Assembly: GCA_947034885.2 (NCBI GenBank)
Contig: OX344754.2
Coordinates: 22,958,501 to 23,022,500 of the forward strand
Length of the DNA: 64,000 nt
Origin: Thuidium tamariscinum
Lineage: Eukaryota > Streptophyta > Bryopsida > Hypnales > Thuidiaceae
Direction: 5' to 3'
Shown here piece after piece: positions 35,901-47,221 of this stretch. Positions within the stretch are counted from its first letter, which is position 1. The number at the start of each line of letters is the position of its first letter. A program made the position numbers and the translations under genes. The notes under the pieces are model-generated. The model did no database searches, was not told the origin of the DNA, and was given only the letters and a program-made list of their open reading frames with translations.

Positions 35901-38900
35901 TAATCATTTGTCCACGAACTCATGATATTAAAACTGAAATTATACTGCTTGTTTCTGGATTTGAAGTAATGGAAAAACGGTGGGTGCCTGCTTGGATCGC
36001 AATGGTCTTCGACCAGCTCGGTACTGGAGGACGAAGGATGATCTCATTTATGTGGCCTCAGAGGTTGGTGTGCTTGATATCGAAGCCTCTGATGTGACAA
36101 TGAAAGGTCGGTTGGGCCCAGGAATGATGATTTGTGTCAACCTGGAAACTGGAGAGGTAACTTCCGAGAATATCAACCCTTTATGAGAGATTTATAACCC
36201 CCCTCTTCTGGAAAGCAAATTTCATTTATTTCTTTGTTTTACTCGAGTCTACTGAGGGTCTCCAACTGTCGAATGGACCAGATCAAGAATGAGAGGTTTT
36301 CGAGTCTGCTTTTACTGAGAATGCATATACGAGTGCTGTTCGTTGACATTGGGAAACAGTTGTTCGTCACCTTTGATTCATAGTTTAAAATGAGTCTGCA
36401 TTGAAACTTTTCGTGTAATCCGTTAGCAAGAATTGACATTGTTGATGCAGGTCTACGAAAACACGGAGGTGAAGAAACGCGTTGCAAACGCGAAACCCTA
36501 TGGGAAATGGTTGGCTGAAGGCAGTCGAAAGCTGGAGCCAGTGGAATTCAATGATTCAGTTCTGTACAACTCAGATAGCTTACTGAAGCATCAGCAGTAC
36601 GTACTTTTCCTTCTTTATTAGATTTCCCTCTTCTAGTGAGTGTGAGATTTAAAAGCCTTGTCTTTGGAATCTCATCTTGCGCCCTTCAAGAATTTTTATT
36701 TTATTTCTTCAATTACACTGAGTTTACATTGTGATCTCTGGTCTGTTTTTTTGTTGGCAGGGCTTTCGGTTACTCAATCGAAGATGTTCAGATGGTAATA
36801 GAAAGTATGGCGTCAAATGGGAAGGAGCCTACCTTCTGCATGGGAGACGATACTCCGCTGGCAGTTTTGTCAGAGAGAGCACATTTGCTATATGATTACT
36901 TCAAGCAGCGTTTTGCTCAGGTATGTTTTCCTGACAGGTAATAAAGTCTTTTTGCTTGTTGGGATCGAGTCCACTTCAAGTCGGAGTTTGGAGTTTAGAT
37001 CTGAGGTGGGAAGTACACTGAACACCAAAGCAAGCATGTTGATGAGGTGGAGTGTGTTTAAGCTGAGTTTTCTATTATGTATATTTCTTGTGCAGGTTAC
37101 AAATCCTGCAATCGATTCTTTGAGGGAAGGTCTAGTTATGTCCCTCGAAATGGATCTCGGCAAGCGGGAAAATCTGCTGCATGCTGGTCCTGAAAATGCA
37201 GCTCAGGTAAACATTTTTTGACCTACTCTCTGCATCATGCTGGTTGACAGGAATACTGTGATTATCTTGAAATATGACACTGAGAAATTTAACGTGGTCT
37301 CCTGTCGTGCAGGTCAGACTGTCAGATCCCATTTTGAGTGAAGGCGAGCTCAGTTCCCTTCAAGCTACTGAGTCACTGAAGCCAACAACTTTGCCGACTT
37401 TTTTTGATGTAAGTGATGGCATTGAGGGAGCTCTACAAAGAGGTTTGGATAAGTTGTGTGAAGCAGCAGATGAGGCAGTTCGGTCGGGTTCCCAGCTATT
37501 GGTTCTCAGTGATCGGACTGATTACATGGTATGTTCTTGACACCGTCAGTTTACATTCACACAAACCCCCCTCATTACGTCCTTACCAGCGTGTTTGTAT
37601 GGCGATACAGCCTACAACAAGGTTCCAGGGACTGCCACGTACTTGCCCTTGTTCTACGCCCTTGTTGTATCGCCCAAAGTACCTTCACTTGTCTTGACGT
37701 TGATTTATTATTGGACCTTGGCCTTTTCTTTCTGATTAACGATTCCTTTGTTTAGAACATAAGAAAATGGAAATCTTGTTTTGATAGAAGTCTTATTTCA
37801 GGAAGCAACAAAGCCAGCTATTCCACCACTACTGGCAGTTGGCGCTGTGCACCACCACCTTATCTCTAATGGTATGCGTATGTCAGCGTCCATCGTCGTT
37901 GACAGTGCGCAATGTTTCAGCACTCACCACTTTGCTTGTCTGATCGGTTATGGTGCCAGGTATGTGTGGGTCGGAAGCTCCTATCCCTCTTCTCTGAGCT
38001 TTCTGCTTCATTGATGAGTTCCATCTGTGACATATTACTACTGAATACACAAGATACTGAGTGTCGACAGATTATTACAGAATGGACGCTCTAACAAGTG
38101 CGCAATTCATGTTTTCTGTAGTGCTATTTGTCCCTACCTTGCACTCGAGACCTGTCGCCAATGGCGAATGAGTAACAAAACCATCAACTTCATCAAGAGT
38201 GGAAAGCTCCCACCCTTATCTGTTGAGCAAACTCAGAAGAATTTCAAGAAGGTTTGTATCTTGCCTTCTGATTTAATCAAATTAAGTGTTTTAACATGCC
38301 TGCTCTTGTCAGACCTTAATTAAATTAACAGTGAAACGAATTTTCATTCATTCAAAGCTGTCACTGCGATTGGTGAATACATGATGTGGTTTGTCACCAC
38401 CTGTAATGACATAGTTTGGAAACTTAAGAGTCTCTTAAAGTTTCTTTTCAAAGTCATCAACAAGAGGCTGAAATATTCTTTAATGATTTAAAATCTGACT
38501 ACTTCACATAAACATTTGTGGAGGTGAATGGAGGAAGGGTGGTATCCCTTCATTTTGTAAATTCTTTTGCCTTCGGAGTTCTTAACCATAACACAATTAA
38601 GTGAGGTTTGACCCTAGTGTAGAGTGTCGTGCTCTATTGATTTTTGAGCTATCATGTCGTTGCTTGCAGGCAGTGAGAGCTGGTCTCTTGAAGATCTTGT
38701 CCAAGATGGGTATCTCCCTGTTAACAAGGTCTGCATTTACTTAACGAACCATTTGCATTAAAGTTGCTCTCAATGGCAGGAACTTCTATTGATGTATGCA
38801 TATTTTGTCTTTCGTTTTTTTTCTCGCAGTTACCACGGCGCTCAGATCTTTGAGATCTACGGTTTGGGACCCGAAGTGGTGGATACAGCATTCCGTGGAA

Positions 38901-41900
38901 GCACGTCTCGCATTGGGGGCCTTTCATTGGATGAGGTTCGACTTGAAAACACCACTTCCTTTTCTTAAACATTTCCGCTAATATCGTTTGTAAAAGTACA
39001 AGGGTCTTGATGCTCTTTTTTAATTGCGTTGTCTTATTCGAACAGTTGGCGAGGGAAACGGTGTCATTTTGGACGAAGGGTTTTGCTGCGGAGGCAGCTA
39101 AGAAGCTTGAGAACTTCGGTTTCATCCAACTGCGACCCGGAGGTACATGTTGCAATTGTCACATCTTTTAATCGGGTTATCTATGAATGAAGTTGATTTG
39201 CTTTTCATGTCTATATACCAATCAAAGTTTGTGTGACTGGTTGTAGGTGAGTACCATGGAAACAATCCAGAGATGTCGAAGCTCTTACATAAGGCGGTTC
39301 GTGAGAAGAACCAGAGTGCTTATGCCGTTTATCAGGAGCACCTTTCAAACCGACCGGTCAATGTATGGCACCTCTCTGATACCCTCTTCTCTTTGGTACA
39401 ATTTTTAGTGAACCTATGTGTGCCTGATGAATAGCTGCTTATTATTTAGTGAAAGCGTGACAGTTTTTTAGCAACTGTTGGAAATGGGTTTGTTTGAGCA
39501 TCTCATTGATCTCGACCTTCATCAATCTAGAGATTTTATAGTGTATAACGTAAAAAGGACTTAGAGTAATTCCAAGAATGACTGGCTATTTCGTGCACCC
39601 GTTTGGCCGTTACTCTACTAGTCTTAGTGTTGTACTTTGTGGCAGTACTAGGAATACTAATACTGAACCTTATCAATCTAGATTTAATCTTGGATTCATA
39701 GATACTGGACTAGTGGAGTGCATTACCACCATTTATGAGAAACAGGGATGATTTTATACATCATAGTGAGGGGGGAAGCTAAAAGTTGAAACACAATCTG
39801 GATATTGTTCTCAGCTTTGAGAGTATACAAAAACACCGTTAGCCTTCGCAATGCGTAGAAAAGTTCCCTTTCGTTACAGAGCACAAGTTTAGTACCATAA
39901 TTGAGAGCTAGCTAGAGCCTGCAAGAGTGACTTCTTGTTTGCTATTGTCTGCCCAGGTCTTGCGTGATCTGCTAGAGTTTCAGAGTGAGCGACAGCCTAT
40001 TCCGTTGGAGAACGTGGAACCTGCATCCGGTATCATGGAGCGTTTCGTGACTGGTGGCATGTCACTGGGAGCCATCTCTCGAGAAACTCATGAAGTCATT
40101 GCCATAGCGATGAACAGAATCGGTGGCAAGTCGAACTCTGGAGAAGGTGGGGAGGATCCTATTAGGTGGAAACATCTTTCTGACGTGGAAAACGGTCTCT
40201 CGGGAACCTTACCCCACCTCAAGGGTCTAGAGAATGGGGATATTGCATCTAGTGCTATTAAGCAGGTAGCTTCAGGTCGGTTCGGTGTCACACCATCTTT
40301 TTTGGCGAATTCAGAGCAGCTTGAAATTAAGATTGCACAAGGAGCAAAGCCAGGTGAAGGTGGCCAGCTGCCTGGGAAGAAAGTTAGTCCTTACATTGCT
40401 TCACTGAGGAACTCGAAACCTGGAGTTCCTCTTATCTCTCCTCCTCCCCATCACGACATCTACTCCATTGAAGATTTGGCCCAACTCATCTACGACCTTC
40501 ATCAGGTACACCATTTGTTCTATTTAGTTTATGACACACTATTTCAGTGTTTGGCACTAATTGGAGCATCATGCATTTTTGATCTAGGGATGGATGGGAT
40601 TTGAACATCATTTAGCAAAGGATGTTTATCTTAAGCTCCCGAGCCACCTGTTGATTGACTCACTGTTCACATAAAAGCTTCTTTTTTCTCTCTTTTGATA
40701 GTGGTTCTAAGGTCAAATCAAGTACACTTTCTAAGCAGTTTTCTAAACGTAGTTCATTTACTTCATGGCAGGCTTGTTTGGTGGAAAATAAAATTAAGGA
40801 TTGTACTAAATAGAATGAATGATGTAGTTAGCATAGTGTTGTCTTTTCCTTGGATTGACCGACTTGCGAGTTATATTTTATACTATCCACTTCAAGTTGT
40901 GCTTCGAATTCAATTACCGTTAATTGATTGTCACTGTATTACCTGACAACTTGTTGTTTGATTTTTGATATTAGGTGAATCCAAAGGCAAAGGTTTCGGT
41001 GAAGTTGGTTGCTGAAATTGGAATTGGAACAGTTGCCAGCGGGGTCGCGAAGGCTAATGCGGATGTTATCCAGGTAAGTTACTCTTTCTCTCGAGTTCAT
41101 TTTCAATGGCATTAAGGGTGTTGCTGCCTGAGTAAATCTCCGTTATGTTTGAACTGAGACTGCATTGTTGAATCTCTGACTGCGAATGATACATAGATGA
41201 GTGAAATTGTGGTTCGGCTATCATTTTAATCTCTGTGTTATGCTTTTTGGCAATTGAAAGTGGCCTTCTTATGTTTTAGATCTCCGGGTTTGATGGAGGA
41301 ACGGGAGCTAGCCCAATCAGCTCAATTAAACACGCTGGAGGCCCGTGGGAGATGGGTCTAGCGGAAACCAATCAGGTTGACCTTATTCCTTAGTCACGAC
41401 TCATGAGATGGATAAGGAAAAAAATTCGTATAAAAATTTAAGAAAAAATAAAAATTCTTTATCCTTACACTCTACACTATGTTAGATTCGTGATTGAATC
41501 ATCATAAATGGGCTTGATAACACCTATTCACGGCATTATTCATAAGACTCTCTCCCCTCGTTTCTCCGAAACAAGGTGGGCACCCTTGCATCGAATGGCT
41601 TTGAGGATAACTGTAGTATGAAAATATTTGAGATTGGGATATTAAGGATTTTTGTTGGTAGTTAGCCCATGCTAGGCACACGCTCTCGAAGTTATTTGCT
41701 CTGTTTCCAGGTCCTTTGAATTCTGGGTACATTCACTAATGCATACAAGGATTGATTGACAGACTCTGATCAGCAACTCTCTTCGTGAGAGGGTGGCATT
41801 GAGAGTGGATGGGGGATTCAAGAGTGGAGTGGACGTGGTCATTGCGGCAGCCATGGGTGCCGATGAGTTTGGGTTCGGGTCTCTGGCTATGATAGCCACT

Positions 41901-44900
41901 GGCTGTGTCATGGCTCGCATTTGCCACACTAACAACTGCCCTGTTGGTGTTGCGAGTCAAGTACGTGACAATTTTTTTCTTTGGGATTCTTACCCACGCA
42001 TGCTTCGACTTTCTCATGTCTTAGTGTCGGATTGTGTTTCCAAGCTCAGTAATTGGTGGTTTTGCAGCGGGAGGAAATGCGTGCTAGATTTCCTGGAGTG
42101 CCGGGCGATCTAGTCAACTACTTCCTCTACGTTGGTGAAGAGGTATACATCACATCTCTGTCCTGAAAGAGTTAGCCGTTGGATAAGCTGACATTTATCA
42201 CTTGTTTGTGTTTTCTAATCTAGAACAAGACCTTAAGGCAGCAGTATTGAGCAAGCTGTCTCAGAAACCTTGCAATCTCAAGAGCTCAGGATTTAATTGC
42301 TTTCATATGTTTTCCAGGTTCGTGGTATACTAGCTCAATTGGGATACGAAAAACTTGACGACATAATTGGAAGGACCGAGATTCTGAAGCGGCGGGATGT
42401 CCAACTTGCAAAGACTCAGTCTCTAGATTTGAGCTTTTTGATGGCAGTAAGTTCTTCAGTGTCAACGTGCATCACAGACAATTACAATTAATTTCAGCTA
42501 GTTAGCTTCTGTGATTGATGACCACGCCGGCCACGTCAGAGTGCTTTCGAATGTGTCACACATAAGAATCAGCGCAGTCGAGCCTCCATAGTGATTACCG
42601 CGTTATAAGTTAATGAGTTTATTTGAGTTGTCATTTTGCAACTCATGTAAACTATACAGATGAGATTGTTAAAAGTTAATGTGAAAACTTTTTGCCAGTA
42701 CTGATTTATTATTCTTTGAGCACCACAGAGCACCGGCCTTCCAAATTGGACGAGTACAAAGATTCGCAAGCAGGAAGTACATACTAATGGCTTAGTGTTG
42801 GACGACTCTCTACTTGCTGACCCAGAGGTGAATGTCTTTTCTTTTAGATTAAATCTGGATTCATTCCATTTCTTTCGTGCGAAAATCGTGTCGAAAGATT
42901 ATGGAAAACACTAAGCCTATTAACAATGATCAGTGTTATGCATATTTTGGCTGAATTAGAAGTCATTTCAAATGTCCAGAAGTTTGTCTTGACCTGCGAG
43001 ATTCACAGTAGATTCACGTTGTGTGCAGATTGCCGACGCAATTAAAAACGAGAAGAGCGTTGAGAGAAAGTTGAAAATTTTCAACGTGGACCGATCTGTT
43101 GGTGGTCGTATTAGTGGTGAAATCGCCAAGAGATACGGAGACACTGGTTTTGCTGGAGAAATCAAGTTGTTGTATGTATCTAACGCCGCTGCTGGAATCT
43201 TTCCACAATTTATTTAACCCTGAAATGAACGCCACGAAAGCGTCGTGTGAAAAAAAATTCTTGAGTGGCTCGTATGGGGTCTTGCTTTTGCATGATTTTT
43301 CTTGTTTTCTTCAACGAACACATACTATTCGCATAATTTATTCTGGTGATATGAACTCGATCCCTGTCTACATTATCTGTTCACAGTATCTCAATTGTTT
43401 TAAATCCATGAAATCTCTGTCCTTTCGGGCTAAGACATTATGTGAGATCAATCAAATAAAATTTGTGGATGCCCTGTCATGAATTAGCACGTATTGAATG
43501 AATTGTATTTCATTGTATGCAGTTTTGAAGGCAGTGCAGGACAATCTTTTGGATGTTTCTTGACTCCTGGAATGCATTTGCGTGTGGTTGGAGAAGCCAA
43601 TGACTACGTCGGGAAGGTACTATATAGAGCTTATTACTGATCACCGTGACCATTATGTTTTCTGCATCAGGAAGTCAATATCTGGTGCAAGTATAGCGAA
43701 ATAGGAGTTGATGAATGAAAACTTCTTGAATTGTGCAGGGGATGGCAGGTGGAAAGATTGTGATTTCTCCACCCTCGGGCTCCGGTTACAAAGCTGAGGA
43801 TGCCACTATAGTCGGCAATACCTGCTTGTACGGAGCCACAGGTGGGCAGTTGTTCGCCAACGGGAAAGCTGGTGAACGGTTTGCAGTAAGGAACTCGCTT
43901 GCTGAAGCTGTCATTGAAGGAACAGGTGACCATGCTTGCGAGTACATGACGGGTGGTTGCGTTGTGGCCATCGGCAAGTAAGTGCTTCCTGAATACATCC
44001 TTACACTGCTGTAAACGATGTTAACCCCTGCAGGATGAAGAAGCCGAAATTGGGCCTTATTTTTCTTATTGAGCTAGTCAAGTGTAGAATTTTTTTTATT
44101 TGCACAATATGATCAAATAATTTGCTTATTTTAAAACCATGAATACTTTGTCCTTTAGGGGTATCCCTTTTCTCATGTTGCTTATGAAGTGAAGTCTATT
44201 ATCTGATATTCTTCTGTTGTGTAGGGTTGGCCGCAATGTCGCTGCTGGTATGACAGGAGGGCTTGGGTACTTCTTGGACGAGGATGAAACCTTTGTTACT
44301 AAGGTACTCTCCCAGAAGCAAATTTCGTATTCTAGCATAGCTCCTTTTTTCAATCATCAGTTCAAGTAACACTCTCCACCAGTTAGTCGTTGAATCTCTC
44401 CCGCTTGTATCGTACGAGAATAGCTTGAGGTTGCCATTCTTTTCTTGCTTCCATTTTTGGAAGTCATGTATGTACATGACATAGGTGCAAGCCAAGTTGC
44501 GGATAAAACGAATGCCCTATTTCTTTCAGGTGAACAAGGAGATTGTGAAAATGCAACGAGTACTTGCTCCAGCTGGTCAACAACAGCTGCAACGCCTTCT
44601 GCAATCCCATGTGGTAAGAATCTTACAATGTGATGGACTATCATAATGCTGGAAACGCTGTAATGGTTCAGCATTTTATAAATTGTCTGGAGTGGTCAAA
44701 GGGCTTGCCAATGGAAAGGCTATTGAGCTGGAAGCATGTCATTGGTCTATCTGAGTGACTTTCATTCTAGAGGATCGGCAAGAAATGATGGATGAGTCCG
44801 TTGTTTCATGGCAAATCTTTTTCTTTTGAGCACTAATCTATAAAATGGAGGAAAGGAGGAAATTTTATTTATTTTTCATACCATATGGACTGGAGACTTT

Positions 44901-45135
44901 CAGAAGTGGTGTTGCTTTCCTTCGTTGTATTGTGGTAATTCCCTAAGAGTATGTGATAATTTGGTGTGATCAGGATGAGACAGGAAGCAGCAAAGGGAAA
45001 GAGATTATAGCCAACTGGGACAAGTACCTGCCTTTGTTCTGGCAACTGGTGCCACCCAGCGAGGAAGAGACCCCAGAAGCGAATGCCAACGTGAAAGGCG
45101 AGTCCGTGGAAGAACTTGTGCCACAAGCAGTTTGA
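32970..45135 (+). CDS. GLU1: Ferredoxin-dependent glutamate synthase precursor (Fd-GOGAT)
   Basis: Thirty coding exons join in one frame into 1,624 aa (Arabidopsis GLU1: 1,622). Exons: 32970-33251, 33717-34029, 34592-35034, 35267-35398, 35504-35602, 35732-35802, 35967-36156, 36451-36596, 36761-36920, 37096-37206, 37313-37528, 37802-37959, 38122-38251, 38670-38728, 38830-38935, 39046-39142, 39247-39362, 39957-40505, 40975-41073, 41280-41375, 41763-41960, 42068-42142, 42318-42446, 42729-42827, 43029-43171, 43523-43616, 43739-43977, 44225-44303, 44530-44613, 44974-45135. Makes two glutamates from glutamine and 2-oxoglutarate with reduced ferredoxin in the plastid stroma, taking up photorespiratory ammonium. 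Residues 1-107 are Ser-rich transit and propeptide; Cys108 (ERDACGVG) is the predicted N-terminal nucleophile of the amidotransferase domain. [14 protein letters not shown] and [19 protein letters not shown] mark the FMN/synthase domain; Cys1239, Cys1245 and Cys1250 ([16 protein letters not shown]) the 3Fe-4S site. The C-terminal beta-helix has [19 protein letters not shown]. No NADH-GOGAT small subunit follows. Confidence 0.97.
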
Positions 45136-46415
45136 AGACCCATTTCTCTTGGGTACCAATTATCCGGCAACAACACTGTTTGTGCAATTCCATTGCTTCA
45201 ATTACGAGTCCTAAAAGTAGCCTTATTTGTCATCGCCACAACCATCAAAGCGAGTGCTTGCTGTTAATTCTTTGACGTGGCATCGTTTTCATGGGCAACC
45301 CAGTATTTGTAGCGTATGCTAATTACGACCTACTTAGAGTTGCCATAGATCTTCAGGCCAGTTGTGTATTACTGTCAGCCTAGCATTACTGTTGAATTGA
45401 TTGAAAGTTGAATGGAAAGCTTCAATTTTGTTAGATGTACAACAGGGTGCTGATATGCAGCTTAGTAGAAGGTTACTCTCAGGACGCCACCTCCTGGCTT
45501 AAGCGGGTTTCATCTCCATGTATGTGACTAATAGTCTATGATCTAGTAAAGCGTTTTTACTCGTTCATCTTTTGAGGCGTGTTGTGTCGCTTGTTTGGGA
45601 TTGAGTCTGTGACGAATGAAATGGCCCTTGTGCCGAGTTTCTTTACTTATTGATTATGTGACAGGAGGAAGTATGAACCAAAATCCTTTCGACTAGACAA
45701 GTGGGAGTTACGTGTAGCATGCTTCTATTTCCAGTAGGAAGAAACATCTGGCTTCCGATTTTGAGTTTCACACTATGACTGCTGCTTCTGGTCTTGTAAC
45801 TCTAGACCTCACGAGTCCCGGGTGGAGTAGAGGATGTAAATCTAGAGCTGTTAAGGCAGAATAAGCGAGGAATTCAGACATAAAGATTGCAATTTATTTC
45901 TTACTTCCCATCCCCGCATGAAGAGAGTTAGAGCCTCGTGCAAAAGCGCGTGGAGTGACCACCCTAGTCACATTACTAAAAAGTACGGAGTACTTGTTTT
46001 CATTCTCACTGGTGTGCCCTGTGCCGTTGTCACAGTCAAAACTAAAGTTAAAGTAATTTTCTAATTTTTTAATCCATAAATTTTTTGAAATTTAATAACT
46101 TTCTCACTATGAATCTAAATGCCATGAAACCAAGCTTGCACTCCTCCTTGTTGAGAGCTTTTCAACGATACCAAGCATGCAACTTGGGGATGCATAGTTA
46201 GGGAGATCTCAATGTGACAAACAAACAAAACAAAACAAGCAACTTGTCTTAAGGCATAGATCAGACATAGATGTTCTTTATGTGTTTCATATTACACCTA
46301 TGAGAAATTTTATAATTCCTTTAAAATACGCCTGCACAATCAGGGGCTCCAATGGATGATAATTGATGATCCAAACTTCTAGTGACATCTTATTGGTGGT
46401 CTCCCCTCAACACAT
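45136..46415. other. Fd-GOGAT 3' flank and intergenic DNA
   Basis: The first ~450 bases are probably 3'UTR and flank. The remainder has no recognised coding sequence or repeat. Confidence 0.45.
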
Positions 46416-46904
46416 CTACTCTGCACTTTGGATTCCAACTACTGTCTTGTTAGCCTCCTCAGCCCAGGCAACATTTCTCTCCTGAACCTTCCAGCTAATC
46501 TCGTATACAGCACCTGCAAAGAATGAAAGAGAGATGTCATTCTCCCACCAAGTATAATGCCAAGGTTGAAATCAACACCATCTCTAACAAAGGCATGTAA
46601 GCATACACAAATAATAATAAATTTAGGAAAGGGGATGTTTCATTTTACCTACTGCAACAAGGATGATGAGAACGTCTCCGAATCGTTTGATTGCTGTTGC
46701 TGTATCCTTCACTGAGTGGTACTTGTTGAGAGCTGGATCTTTCTAAAGCAACTATAGAGACAGAAAACTAGTCAAATTTCAAACTACTCCGCTGATCACA
46801 AAAACATCAATTTGGAAGGGCATCATGTAATCAAGGACTTCATGTGGGGTTTTCAAAGCATCAGGATTGAAGGAAGAAATGCTGGGTTTCCTCCTCTGGG
46901 TCCT
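46416..46904 (-). CDS. Unrecognised small gene, 3' coding exons (partial)
   Basis: Minus-strand exons that splice in frame: 46806-46904 (tentative, 33 codons with SSFNPDALKTPHEVLDYM), 46649-46742 (acceptor after TTGCTTTAG; KDPALNKYHSVKDTATAIKR then FGDVLIILVAVG) and 46416-46513 (acceptor TTTGCAG; AVYEISWKVQERNVAWAEEA, ending GIQSAE and TAG). The GT and AG signals fit, and phase is kept across the 46649/46513 junction (codon GGT split 1/2). A single hydrophobic stretch (DVLIILVAVGAVYEI) could be a membrane helix near the C-terminus, followed by a charged tail. The 5' end is not found; it must lie between 46,904 and the Sel1-kinase stop at 47,222, or the gene is a relic. I do not recognise the family. 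Confidence 0.4.
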
Positions 46905-47221
46905 CTGTAATACAAACTAGACCATCAAAAGTGACTTTACAAGTGAAAGCTCACTGGCTTTGCTTAAACATTTTAAGATTTTGTACATTGGTGCAATTCT
47001 TACACCGTTGAGCAACTTCAGGTCTTAATAGAAAACGAACATTTCCCGTGAACATTGATACTTGTGGATTGCAGCAGCAATATTCTGACTCAACAAGTTT
47101 CTGCACAGAATAGTACAGGATATTGCAACTTCTCGTTCCATCAGTTGAAGGGTTGGAATTTCAATGCTCCACCAACGGCAGCAGACAGTTGTGCAGCATG
47201 TAATGAAGTGGTCTCCTAAAT

